Source of the DNA: Halovenus halobia
GTDB taxonomy: Archaea > Halobacteriota > Halobacteria > Halobacteriales > Haloarculaceae
Assembly: GCF_051414135.1 (NCBI RefSeq)
Contig: NZ_JBLKOA010000001.1
Location: forward strand, 620,001-684,000
Length of the DNA stretch: 64,000 nucleotides
Direction: 5' to 3'
Position numbers and translations under genes: made by a program. The stretch's first letter is position 1; each line of letters opens with the position of its first letter. Below the pieces are notes generated by a model. That model was given only the letters and a program-made list of their open reading frames with translations. It did not search any database and was not told where the DNA came from. Shown piece after piece: positions 28,428 to 36,899 of this stretch.

Positions 28428-28440
28428 GGATTTATATCCG
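28428..28440 (-). promoter_or_regulatory. TATA box upstream of dnaK
   Basis: On the minus strand, GGATATAAATCCC around 28428-28440 is a good archaeal TATA box, about 120 bases before the dnaK ATG, within the 154-bp gap between grpE and dnaK. It would give dnaK its own transcript start near 28403-28408 and a leader of about 90 nt, in addition to read-through from grpE. The placement is inferred from sequence only. Confidence 0.5.
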
Positions 28441-28467
28441 ACCGCAAATCAGCCGCTTAGTGGCGAC

Positions 28468-29244
28468 TTACTCCTCGTCTTCTGTTCCGGACCCATCGCT
28501 GACTGCCACCTGTGCCGGACGAAGCACCTTTCCGGCCATCTCGTAGCCAGAGCGGTGCAACTGAGCGACCGTATCTTCGGGCTGGTCGCTCTCGACTGTA
28601 ATCAGCACCTCGTGGCGTTGTGGGTCGACCTCACTCCCGAGGTCAGGTTCGATTACCTCGACGTTTTCTCTCTCGAGTTCCTCGTCGAACTGGTCGAGCG
28701 TCGACTCGACGCCGCCTCGAATGTCGGTGTCTTCGCCCTGGTCGAGTGCGCGAGCGAGATTGTCTCTCACTTCGAGCAATCGCGTGACGAGGTTCTCGGT
28801 GGCGCGCTGTTTCTCCTCTTCGAGTTGCTTCTCCTGGCGCTTCTTATAGTTCTGAAAATCAGCCTGCTTGCGCGAGAGCCGTGATTTCAGGTCGTCGGCT
28901 CGTTCACGCTCGGCTTCCAACTCCTCACGCAGTTCCGCTCGCTCGGCTGTCAGCGTCCGGATGACTGCCGCGACCTGATCCGAGGGAGTCTCCTCGATAA
29001 ACTCGATGAGGTCGCCCTCAGGCTTGCTATCCGTTGCAGTCGCTTCTGACTCCGACACCTCCGCTGTCGTAATCTCTTCGAGGAGCGTATCGACGTCTTC
29101 TGTGGGTTCTTCGGCAATATCCTCGAGCGTTTCACCAGCAGCTTCGGCGTCGGGGGCTGTCTGGGTAGCGTCCCCGTTGCCCGCCTCGTCGCTCTCTTGG
29201 TCCGCCGTGTCGGGCGTCTCGTCGTCTGCGTCCTGCCTGCTCAT
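28468..29244 (-). CDS. grpE: Nucleotide exchange factor GrpE
   Basis: 258 residues. The first 85 are an acidic, low-complexity extension, then a long coiled coil (about 90-160: LREELEAERERADDLKSRLSRKQADFQNYKKRQEK shape) and the GrpE beta domain carrying DLGSEVDPQRHEV and the C-terminal RSGYEMAGKVLRPAQVAV signature. It releases ADP from DnaK. It precedes dnaK on the same strand, with a 154-bp gap containing a promoter. The ATG at 29244 is the first codon of the acidic tail and has no good alternative. Confidence 0.95.
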   Translation of the reverse strand: MSRQDADDETPDTADQESDEAGNGDATQTAPDAEAAGETLEDIAEEPTEDVDTLLEEITTAEVSESEATATDSKPEGDLIEFIEETPSDQVAAVIRTLTAERAELREELEAERERADDLKSRLSRKQADFQNYKKRQEKQLEEEKQRATENLVTRLLEVRDNLARALDQGEDTDIRGGVESTLDQFDEELERENVEVIEPDLGSEVDPQRHEVLITVESDQPEDTVAQLHRSGYEMAGKVLRPAQVAVSDGSGTEDEE

Positions 29245-29386
29245 ATCCGTAGTATGCCCGTTCGCGGGTAAAAAGCACGCGACATCAGCCAGTAGCCGAG
29301 ACAGTCAGCATAGCTAGATAGTTCCGGCGACAGTGCCTGTATAGCTAGCATACCATTCCATCGAGGAACGGAGCCAGTGTATAGAT

Positions 29387-29758
29387 ATGGCAATGAAGCT
29401 CTCTGCCACCGAGCAGGACCGTGCCGAAGACAGTGTCGAGACGGACCTGACGTTGCTCGAACTGCTCGGCGACGAGTACACCCGGCAGGTGCTGGCAGCG
29501 GTGACCGAACAGCCCCGCAGCGGTAGCGAAGTCGTCGATGCTGCTGAGGTATCGAAAGCAACCGCTTATCGCCGGCTAGACGCCCTCGAAGACGCCGGAC
29601 TGGTCGACTCAGAGATGGTGTTCGACCCCGACGGCCACCACCACGAACGGTTCCACGTCGTCGTCGGGTCTATCGATATTACCTTCGGTGACGACGGAGT
29701 CAAAATTGCCGTCGAAATCGACGACGAGGACTCGACTGCCATCCCCCACGGCGTGTGA
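29387..29758 (+). CDS. ArsR-like winged-helix regulator
   Basis: 123-residue transcription regulator of the ArsR-like HTH superfamily. The wHTH lies about residues 25-75: LLELLGDEYTRQVLAAV, then SGSEVVDAAEVSKATAYRRLDALEDAGLV as helix-turn-helix and recognition helix, followed by the wing EMVFDPDGHHHERFHVVVG. No metal-binding Cys pair is present, but HHHERFH offers histidines. It diverges from grpE across 142 bp that contain near-palindromic ATAGCTAG motifs at 29311-29323 and 29338-29351, possible operator sites. What it regulates is unknown; control of itself or of grpE-dnaK is plausible by position only. Confidence 0.8.
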   Translation: MAMKLSATEQDRAEDSVETDLTLLELLGDEYTRQVLAAVTEQPRSGSEVVDAAEVSKATAYRRLDALEDAGLVDSEMVFDPDGHHHERFHVVVGSIDITFGDDGVKIAVEIDDEDSTAIPHGV

Positions 29759-29801
29759 GCACCGAAGCAGATCCGGCGGGACTTCTCTGCAATACTCGAA
29801 C

Positions 29802-30008
29802 TCACTCGGACAGGCCTACTCGTTTGCTAACGACCGTAACGATGGCGAAGGCAGCAACAGCGACGCCAATCATCGTCGGAATCAACTGACCCGACCCCCA
29901 CTCCCAACCGAGTAGCTGGGTTCCGACAACTGCAACAGCAGCGACAAGGACTCCAACCACCGTAATCGCCGGAGATTGGTTCTTTCCGAGGAATAACTGA
30001 CGTGCCAT
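29802..30008 (-). CDS. Small two-helix membrane protein
   Basis: 68 residues with two hydrophobic helices, SPAITVVGVLVAAVAVVGTQLLG (12-34) and LIPTMIGVAVAAFAIVTVV (42-60), joined by a WEWGSGQ turn; basic/charged start and a C-terminal KRVGLSE. Looks like a genuine small membrane protein of haloarchaea, but family unknown. ATG at 30008. An AT-rich stretch AGTTTTAGATTTATA lies directly right of the start and may hold its promoter. It sits on the same strand as the large permease gene, which lies upstream of it with its own stop at 30088, 79 bases before this start, so the two could be cotranscribed. Confidence 0.6.
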   Translation of the reverse strand: MARQLFLGKNQSPAITVVGVLVAAVAVVGTQLLGWEWGSGQLIPTMIGVAVAAFAIVTVVSKRVGLSE

Positions 30009-30087
30009 AGTTTTAGATTTATACTGCAGAGGAATAAATAGGGACGTGACGTTTCAGGACGTGAAACACAGCCGGCTGATGCAGGGC

Positions 30088-32406
30088 TTAGCTCTCGACC
30101 GAAGACTGGTCTGTCGATGTCTGGGAGCGATTTCGCAGCTTGAGCAGATACCGGTAGATCGGGAACAGGTAGTCCTCGATTCGTTCGGGCACGCTGGTCG
30201 AACTGGCGTAGACGAGCACGGGCACTCCATCGAGTTTCGCGCGCTCGATGACGGAATCCGGCGTGCTGCCGAATACCCACCGGCGGAGTCGGCGGTCCCG
30301 AGAGGCACCGATCATCAAGATACCACCTTCCTCCTTGGATTTCGAGACCAGCCCTTCGGCGATACTCGCCGCAGAGACGTTGTAGACGTGTAAGTCCGGC
30401 ACGCCGCCGAGTTCCGAAACTGTCGTCGCCGGGTCCTCGGTGGTCCCTTCGCCCGTCGGGTCAACCGAGATGACGTTGACACTGTATCCCTGTTCGCCCA
30501 TGTTTCGGACGAGATTCGCAGCGGCGAGGTGGTGAGGTCCACCGCCAGCGCCGATATTGATCTGGCTAATTGGGTCCTCGGTCAGCCCACTCGCGAAGAC
30601 GACATCACAGGGTGCAGTGTACTCGACTTTCGTGGTGATCTCTTCGTTCTCTTCGGGATATCCCATCACAATCAGGTCTGCGCTGTCCTCACGGGCAGCC
30701 TGCAGAATTGCGAATGCCACATCCCGACAGGTCCGTCCCTCGACAGTGTAGTCGGCCGAAAGGTCCTCTTCGGTGAGTGCCGATTCGATACTTTCGACCC
30801 GCTCGGTGGCGATCTCAGCCATTGTCTCGTGGGGTGTCTGCTCGGGAACTTCGGTGACAGTTAGGACCTCGATCAGCGGTGACCCGTTGTGGCCGGTCCC
30901 GAGAACCTCGGCCAGTCGGATGTACTCGGGGGCGTTACTCGGACGGGCAACTGGGACGAGAATCCGGAACTGGTCGTCGTCATCATCCGACCCGTTCTCC
31001 GTGCCCTGTCCGCTGGCTGTTGGCTCTTGTGTGTCGACTCGTTGGACGAGTTCGTCGATGTCCTTGCCGCCTCCCCAGACGACGTAGACAACCAGCAAGA
31101 TAGCTGTCAGTCCGATTCCCGTCCCAACGCCGACCATCGGGAGGTTGGTGATGAGACCGATGTTTGCGATTATTCCGAACACCGGGACGACTGGCACACC
31201 CGGAACACGGAAGCCGCGTTCGATGTCGGGATAGAGCCGGCGGTGATAGATGAGTGCTGCGTTGACGACTGCCAGTGGCAAAAGCAGATTGAACGTGGCG
31301 AAGCCAGTGAGGACGGTCAGGCCGAGGTTGATTGGCAGGAACCCACCCTCGGCGGGGAAGAGCATGATGAAACTCACAATGAGCGCAACGATGGTCGCAG
31401 TCGCGGCAGTGACACTCCAGAACGGCGTATTAAACCGGGTGTGAATCCGTGAGAACGCACGCGGTGCCTGACCCTGTCGGCCCATCAGTGAACCGATGCT
31501 GGAGGCAGCCAGTATCGACGCATTCGACGCGGAGACCATCGAGAAAATCGCACCTGCAACGATGAGTGACCGGCCAAAGGGACCGAGAAATCCGGCTGCA
31601 ACCTCACCCATCGCCGTTTCACCCTCTCTGGCGATGATTTCTGGCGGAACTGTCGAATTAGTCATCGCGACAATGACCAGTGCGTACAGGATGGTAACTG
31701 AGACGATACTCGCTGCGATGGCCCGCGGGACAGTCTTTCGTGGCTCGATAATTTCACCGGCGCTAGCGGCGATTGCAGAGAAGCCGAAGAAGGTAATGAA
31801 CGCGAGCGCCGAGATTTCGAGAATACCGAACAGGTCTGTCGAAAATTGTGCTGTGAAGTTACTGACTGCCGTCGATGGACCGCGGAAAGCGAATGCGCCG
31901 CCGATAAACGCAAACAACACCGCAACTTTCGCGCCAGAGACAAGTAACTGGAAGTTACCCGACTCTTCGGTCCCGCGGGCGTTCAGTGTGCCAAGAAGCA
32001 CCGCTGCTGCAACCGCAGTTGTTCCGTGTGGCAGCCAGTGTAGCCCCTCAGGAATGATGAATCTGAAGAACCACTCGTCCATCGTCGACAGGTAAAATGC
32101 CGTTGTCCCAGTGTAGCCAAGAAACAGAGACATTCCGATACCGTAGGTCAGGAGTTGTCGGTCCTCGAAGGTCCGAGACGTGAACAGGTAGCCGCCACCG
32201 TTCTCGGAGTAGATAGACGCGAACTCCGAGTACGCCGCTGCCGTGATCCCGGCGATGACAGCAGCGATCACGAAGGCGATGACGGCGCTCGACCCAATCT
32301 CAGCCACCGCGGTTCCCGAAAGCGAGAAAATGCCCGCGGCGATCATCGTCCCCAGTCCGATTGCAAAGGCAGTCTTGAAATCGAGCGTCCGGGTGTGTTC
32401 GACCAT
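30088..32406 (-). CDS. APC amino acid permease fused to UspA domains
   Basis: 772 residues. Residues 1-445 form a 12-helix amino acid/polyamine/organocation permease, with the APC hallmark GLGTMIAAGIFSLSG near the N-terminus and GFSAIAASAGEIIEPRKTVPRAI in the middle. Residues 480-760 contain two universal stress protein domains: the first begins FRILVPVARPSNAPEYI and ends with ADLIVMGY; the second contains GGILMIGASRDRRLRRWVFGSTPDSVIERA, the ATP-binding GxxR-x9-GS type loop. Such fusions are thought to let ATP or a stress signal gate the transporter. Start is the ATG at 32406. Substrate unknown. Confidence 0.9.
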   Translation of the reverse strand: MVEHTRTLDFKTAFAIGLGTMIAAGIFSLSGTAVAEIGSSAVIAFVIAAVIAGITAAAYSEFASIYSENGGGYLFTSRTFEDRQLLTYGIGMSLFLGYTGTTAFYLSTMDEWFFRFIIPEGLHWLPHGTTAVAAAVLLGTLNARGTEESGNFQLLVSGAKVAVLFAFIGGAFAFRGPSTAVSNFTAQFSTDLFGILEISALAFITFFGFSAIAASAGEIIEPRKTVPRAIAASIVSVTILYALVIVAMTNSTVPPEIIAREGETAMGEVAAGFLGPFGRSLIVAGAIFSMVSASNASILAASSIGSLMGRQGQAPRAFSRIHTRFNTPFWSVTAATATIVALIVSFIMLFPAEGGFLPINLGLTVLTGFATFNLLLPLAVVNAALIYHRRLYPDIERGFRVPGVPVVPVFGIIANIGLITNLPMVGVGTGIGLTAILLVVYVVWGGGKDIDELVQRVDTQEPTASGQGTENGSDDDDDQFRILVPVARPSNAPEYIRLAEVLGTGHNGSPLIEVLTVTEVPEQTPHETMAEIATERVESIESALTEEDLSADYTVEGRTCRDVAFAILQAAREDSADLIVMGYPEENEEITTKVEYTAPCDVVFASGLTEDPISQINIGAGGGPHHLAAANLVRNMGEQGYSVNVISVDPTGEGTTEDPATTVSELGGVPDLHVYNVSAASIAEGLVSKSKEEGGILMIGASRDRRLRRWVFGSTPDSVIERAKLDGVPVLVYASSTSVPERIEDYLFPIYRYLLKLRNRSQTSTDQSSVES

Positions 32407-32585
32407 GTTCAGTTCACCCCTCGTACCCAACGACTGTCCATTCGCCGACAGCCGACGTACGCAGTCATACACACTGGATTATCCGGCCTCTATTTAAGTT
32501 CGTTGACCGGGAAATCCCTGGGGTCGGCGGCAGGATACCCCGGTAATCGCGGTGCTTTTTGCTCTGGTTCCCTACTAAAAATGCA

Positions 32586-33686
32586 ATGGAATACGTACAG
32601 GAGCGGATCAGCACTCTCCACGATTATGGCAGTGCCAACCCGTCTGCACCGGTCGAGCAGGCAACGGTCGTGGTGCCGCTGGCCGAACGCGACCACGGCA
32701 GTCAGGCGACAGCCCAAGTCCTCCGGACGCTCGAATCTGTCGACCCTGGACGGGTGCTGGTTGCGCTTCGAGCCAGTGAATCCGGCGTCGAGGAGGTGAC
32801 AGCGTGGCTGGAGTCGTTCGCACTCGACCTGACAGTCCTGTGGTGTACCGCACCGGAAGTCGAGTCACTGCTCAGGGACCACGGACTCGACGGCACTGCC
32901 GGCAAGGGCCGGGATGTCTGGCTTGGCCTCGGTGTCGCCAGTAGCTCTCCGTACGTCGTCGTTCACGACGCTGACGCGCTCACCTACGACGAGCGCCACG
33001 TCCCGAAACTGCTCTCGCCGCTGGCGGACGGCTACGACTTCACGAAAGGGTACTACGCTCGCGTCGAGGACAAACAGCTCTATGGACGGCTCTTCCGGCT
33101 CTTTTACGAACCACTGGTCGAAGCACTCGATACCCAGTCAGACGCGGAGTTCGTCGACTATCTCGGCAGCTTTCGGTACGCGCTCGCCGGTGAATTCGGG
33201 ATGACTAGCGAACTGGCCCGGTCGATTCGCGCACCCCGGGGCTGGGGACTGGAACTCGGCACGCTGGGCAACACCTTCGAGGAGGCCGGATTCGACGCGA
33301 GTGCGCAGGTTGACCTGGGTATTCACGAGCACGAACACCGCTCAGTCGAAGGCTCCGGCGGCCTCGGCGAAATGTGCGACGAGGTGGCCGAAACGCTGTT
33401 TCACGTCGCCGAAGAACACGGCGTCGACCCAGAGTACGACCGACTACGTGAGGTCTATCGGACACACGCAGACCGTCTCGTCCAGCAGTACGCTGGCGAC
33501 GCGGCATTCAACGGGTTCGAGTACGACGCGCAGGCCGAACGCGAGCAGGTCGACACCTACGCGAATTCGATCAAAGCGCCCGGTCGAGATACGCGACTGC
33601 CGTCATGGGAGGCGGCCCCAATCGAACCGGACACTGTCGCACAGCGGTCGGCAGACGCGCTGGCCGAGCGGGGACGCAACTTCTAA
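32586..33686 (+). CDS. GpgS-like glycosyltransferase (GT81 type)
   Basis: 366-residue GT-A glycosyltransferase resembling glucosyl-3-phosphoglycerate synthase and mannosyl-3-phosphoglycerate synthase. Metal-binding DAD is residues 128-130 in VVHDADAL, preceded by GKGRDVWLG. YYAR, RLFRLFYEPL and GRAGWGLEL-like (PRGWGLELGTLG) segments match the GpgS acceptor side. If correct it makes a phosphorylated glucosyl- or mannosylglycerate precursor, an organic compatible solute. No phosphatase partner gene is adjacent. ATG at 32586 chosen; the frame begins nine codons earlier. TATA-like AT runs lie upstream (32495-32580). Confidence 0.75.
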   Translation: MEYVQERISTLHDYGSANPSAPVEQATVVVPLAERDHGSQATAQVLRTLESVDPGRVLVALRASESGVEEVTAWLESFALDLTVLWCTAPEVESLLRDHGLDGTAGKGRDVWLGLGVASSSPYVVVHDADALTYDERHVPKLLSPLADGYDFTKGYYARVEDKQLYGRLFRLFYEPLVEALDTQSDAEFVDYLGSFRYALAGEFGMTSELARSIRAPRGWGLELGTLGNTFEEAGFDASAQVDLGIHEHEHRSVEGSGGLGEMCDEVAETLFHVAEEHGVDPEYDRLREVYRTHADRLVQQYAGDAAFNGFEYDAQAEREQVDTYANSIKAPGRDTRLPSWEAAPIEPDTVAQRSADALAERGRNF

Positions 33687-33710
33687 GAGGTGGCCGAGCA
33701 AGCGAGAGAT

Positions 33711-34172
33711 ATGGAACTCTCGGGCGACGATCTGGCCGGTGTCGTCGACACCTTCGGCGCGCTGACCCGCGACGAACTCGCCAGGGCACTGGCCGAACTC
33801 GCCTTCAAGCGGGGCGAATCAGCCGACCCCGACCGCTTCGAGAGTGTTATTGACGACGCTATCGACGCCTACCAACTAATTCGACTCACTGATTCCGGGG
33901 AACCACTGCTGGCTGTGGGACCGACTGCGTTCCCAACGCGCCCCGAGGGGACGACAGACCTTCGCCATATCCTCGATGCCGAGCCACGGGATATCGACCG
34001 CGAACGTGCGGGTGACGCCGCTACCGACCGCCTCAGAGAAGAGGCAACGCTCGCTATTCAGGCAGGAGAGACCGACCGCGTCGAGGAGCTAATCGACCTG
34101 AGTTACGACATCGAAACGTGGTCCTCGGCCGACCTGTCCGGCGTTCGGAGCCACCTCGACGAGAGTCGGTGA
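33711..34172 (+). CDS. Conserved haloarchaeal helical protein
   Basis: 153 residues counting from the ATG at 33711; a GTG at 33690 would add seven residues. All-helical: DDLAGVVDTFGALTRDELARALAELAFKRG at the start resembles a winged-helix or helical repeat domain, and the C-terminal EEATLAIQAGETDRVEELIDLSYDIE looks like TPR-like hairpins. Acidic overall, no Cys. Sits 25 bp after the glycosyltransferase on the same strand. It matches a haloarchaeal family of unknown function (I recall DUF7109). No role can be read. Confidence 0.7.
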   Translation: MELSGDDLAGVVDTFGALTRDELARALAELAFKRGESADPDRFESVIDDAIDAYQLIRLTDSGEPLLAVGPTAFPTRPEGTTDLRHILDAEPRDIDRERAGDAATDRLREEATLAIQAGETDRVEELIDLSYDIETWSSADLSGVRSHLDESR

Positions 34173-34220
34173 GCGCGAGACCGACAAATTAAGCTTCTCG
34201 GCGACTTCGATACAGGGTAG

Positions 34221-34820
34221 ATGGATTTCGCGGGCCTGCGCAGCCACGAACCAGCAGTTGTCGACGACCAGGAGCGCGAAGCCGCGGTTATCGCCCCGAT
34301 TGTCGACCGCGAGAGCGGCCCGCACATCCTGTTTACCAAACGCGCCGACCACCTCTCGGACCATCCGGGACAGATGAGTTTCCCCGGCGGGGGACGCGAA
34401 CCGGAAGATGATTCCCTCGAGGCGACGGCAAAACGCGAGGCCAACGAGGAGATTGGCCTCAAACCTACGGAGGTCTCTCTCGTCGGTCGACTCGATGACA
34501 TCCGGACGATTACCCGATATTCCGTCCGGCCCTTCGTTGCCGAGATTCCCGACCGAACATACGTTCCCGGTGACGGCGAGGTGGCAGAGGTGGCAGTACT
34601 CGCCGTTTCGGACCTGACCGACTTCGAGAACTACCAGAGCGAGCGCCGCGAACACCCCCATTACGGGGAGATTCGCCTGCACTACTTCTACGTCGACGGC
34701 TACACTGTCTGGGGGGCAACGGCGCGGATGTTCGTCCAGTTGCTCGAACTCACAACGGAGTGGACTGTGCCCCCCGAGCCAGACCGGGAAGTTGGGCCTG
34801 ACGCCGACTATCCTGTGTAG
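34221..34820 (+). CDS. Nudix hydrolase, CoA pyrophosphatase-like
   Basis: 199-residue Nudix protein. The Nudix box GREPEDDSLEATAKREANEEIGL fits Gx5Ex7REUxEExGU and is preceded by LSDHPGQMSFPGG, the UPF0035/CoA pyrophosphatase pattern found in NudL-type enzymes, which cleave coenzyme A or its esters to 4'-phosphopantetheine and 3',5'-ADP. It is therefore a likely CoA pyrophosphatase. Cytoplasmic, no leader. Neighbours are on the same strand with 48 and 44 bp gaps. Confidence 0.88.
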   Translation: MDFAGLRSHEPAVVDDQEREAAVIAPIVDRESGPHILFTKRADHLSDHPGQMSFPGGGREPEDDSLEATAKREANEEIGLKPTEVSLVGRLDDIRTITRYSVRPFVAEIPDRTYVPGDGEVAEVAVLAVSDLTDFENYQSERREHPHYGEIRLHYFYVDGYTVWGATARMFVQLLELTTEWTVPPEPDREVGPDADYPV

Positions 34821-34864
34821 GCAAACGACAGGGCTAAACCCGTCGAAGGACCAGTACAGCCACA

Positions 34865-35647
34865 ATGACCGCGCTCACTGGGAGTTCGCTGACCGACGTC
34901 GGTATCGATGCCGTCGCGATTAAACCGACCGAAGTTGCCGTTGAGCGCGCATGCGACCTTGGCGTCGAGACTGTGACCGTCGATTACGAGGGCCGTGGGT
35001 CAGTGCCCGATTCGGACCTACTTCGAGAGTTGACAGCGTCGTTCGACGTTCGCGTCACCGCTCCTGTCCGGGCGGACGGCTTCGACCCCCGCGGCGACGA
35101 CCATCTCCGGAAGACACTCCCGGAATCAGTCGGTGAAGTGCTGGTCGCCGGGCACCCGGCCTACCTCGACGAAGACGAGCAGCGCCGGGCGGTTGCACCG
35201 CGACTCTCTGCGGCCGCCGAGGCGGCGACCGACCCCTGGGTGGGCACCGAGAGCATCGAACGGCTCGCGCTCGCCGTCGGCCACACACAGTACGAACTGC
35301 TCGGGCCCAACACCGTCCCCACTGTCCGCGCGCTCCGCGCGGCCGGCGTCACGGAGTCGATTGCCGTCTACGCGCCGGTCGTCCTCTCAACTGACGAGGA
35401 CACAATCCTCGACGCTGTCGGCGAATACGCCGCTCGCCGAAACCGGGTTCGAGAGCGACTGCCCGAGAGAGCACCACGGGATAGCTCTGCTACGGGCCAG
35501 GCCAGAAGGGAACTGCTCCGGGGCTCGCGGGCCTACGCCCTCGTCGGTGGTGCCGATGACGTTACTGAACAGGTCTCCGAACTGGACGCCGCGGGTGTCG
35601 ACCGGATTGTCGGCTATCCTGCCCGTGGACTCGACCCGCTCGTGTGA
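34865..35647 (+). CDS. Unknown protein coupled to FAD oxidoreductase (DUF7388-like)
   Basis: 260 residues, mixed alpha/beta: VGIDAVAIKPTEVAVERACDLGVETVTVDYEG at the start and GPNTVPTVRALRAAGVTESIAVYAPVVLS, GSRAYALVGGADDVTEQVSELDAAGVDRIVGYPARG near the end. The last segment resembles the C-terminal barrel part of flavin/F420-dependent luciferase-like monooxygenases (coupled strand-helix, GVDRIV.YP). Perhaps a shortened relative of that family. Recalled as DUF7388 in haloarchaea. Its stop TGA at 35645 overlaps the GTG alternative start of the next gene, so the two are coupled. Confidence 0.65.
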   Translation: MTALTGSSLTDVGIDAVAIKPTEVAVERACDLGVETVTVDYEGRGSVPDSDLLRELTASFDVRVTAPVRADGFDPRGDDHLRKTLPESVGEVLVAGHPAYLDEDEQRRAVAPRLSAAAEAATDPWVGTESIERLALAVGHTQYELLGPNTVPTVRALRAAGVTESIAVYAPVVLSTDEDTILDAVGEYAARRNRVRERLPERAPRDSSATGQARRELLRGSRAYALVGGADDVTEQVSELDAAGVDRIVGYPARGLDPLV

Positions 35648-35649
35648 AC

Positions 35650-36732
35650 ATGGCCGACCGTGTTGCGGTCATCGGTGGCGGCGTGATTGGACTCGAGGCG
35701 GCCCGCACCCTCGCAGAACAGGAGATTTCCGTCACGCTGTTCGAGGCAGACGAACTCGGTGGGCGCGCTTCGGGCCGGGCCGCAGGGCTGTGTTACGACG
35801 CCTACGCCGACCCGCGAGACGCGAGGATTGCTGCGGAGTCTCTGACGTATTTCCGTGAGCAGGACCTGCTAACCGACTGTCCGTACCTGTGGTTCGCCCG
35901 CGAGGACGGCGAGACTGCCGACGCTATCGAGACCCAGGCCCGGCGGATGGCCGACCACGGCCGCGATGTCGAGCGCCTCGATGGCCCGGCAGTCGGGGAG
36001 CGATTTCCGGGTTTGGTCGCCGACGATATCGAAACTGCGGCCGTCGCACACAACGCTGGCTACATCGACCCCGAGGCGTACGTCGACCATCTGGCGGACC
36101 GTGTGCGAACCGCAAGGGTCGATGTTCGCACCGACGTGGGAGCGACGGTGACCGACGCTGGTGCCGTCCGGGCTGGAGGGTCGGTCCGAGAGTACGACGC
36201 CGTACTCGTCGCTGCCGGCGCGGGCACGGCGGCGGCGCTCCCGACCCGTGACCTCGCGCTCGGACTCTACCGGACGCAGGCGCTGGTCGCCGGCCCCGTC
36301 GACGACGATATTCCGATGTACTACGACGCCTCTACCGAGCGGTATGCCCGACCACTGGAGGGCGGTGTCCTTGCCGGTGACGGCTCCGAGATGTACGACG
36401 GCGACCCCGACACGTACGATGGAACCACGGACGAGCAGTTTCTGACGACTCGGTTGGCGGGGCTCGGGGAACGGCTGAAAACAGACGTTGAACTGGACCG
36501 GTCGTGGTCTGGGCTCTGCACGGCGACGCCTGACCGTGACCCGCTCCTTGGTCACCTCCACTCCGAGGTGTATGTCGCGACGGGGATGTGCGGTCACGGG
36601 TTGATGCGCTCGCCTGCACTGGGCCGAGCAATCGCCGAACAGATACTGGGCGGTGACCCAGTCGAGGGATTCGACCCGACTCGTTTCGACGGCACGGAAT
36701 CCGCTTCACTCCCAGTAGGCGTTACTGAGTAA
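35650..36732 (+). CDS. FAD-dependent oxidoreductase (DAO family)
   Basis: 360-residue flavoprotein of the D-amino-acid oxidase/glycine oxidase class. N-terminal Rossmann motif VAVIGGGVIGLEAA binds FAD; LFEADELGGRASGRAAGLCYD and later YDAVLVAAGAGTAA are standard; near the end LCTATPDRDPLLGHL and VYVATGMCGHGLMRSPALGRAIAE is the C-terminal FAD-binding segment. Oxidises an amine or hydroxy acid of unknown identity. I chose the ATG at 35650; a GTG at 35644 overlaps the stop of the previous gene (GTGA) and would add two residues. Cotranscribed with that gene. Confidence 0.88.
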   Translation: MADRVAVIGGGVIGLEAARTLAEQEISVTLFEADELGGRASGRAAGLCYDAYADPRDARIAAESLTYFREQDLLTDCPYLWFAREDGETADAIETQARRMADHGRDVERLDGPAVGERFPGLVADDIETAAVAHNAGYIDPEAYVDHLADRVRTARVDVRTDVGATVTDAGAVRAGGSVREYDAVLVAAGAGTAAALPTRDLALGLYRTQALVAGPVDDDIPMYYDASTERYARPLEGGVLAGDGSEMYDGDPDTYDGTTDEQFLTTRLAGLGERLKTDVELDRSWSGLCTATPDRDPLLGHLHSEVYVATGMCGHGLMRSPALGRAIAEQILGGDPVEGFDPTRFDGTESASLPVGVTE

Positions 36733-36899
36733 GTCCAGTTAACCCTCAAACTCTCTCTGAAGGGCTATCAGTATCGATAACTGCACCAGGGAACGGGGAT
36801 AAACCTGCTATGAATTTGACAGTCACTAAGTGCTGGTAGAGTGCGTATAGTGACAACGCTACTCACGGGCCGGGGAGCCTGTGGGGGGGTGTGCACGCA

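Noticed and set aside
29309..29351. Strong heat-shock operator between grpE and the HTH gene
   Set aside because: ATAGCTAG motifs are present but short and imperfect as a pair. Mentioned with the regulator only.
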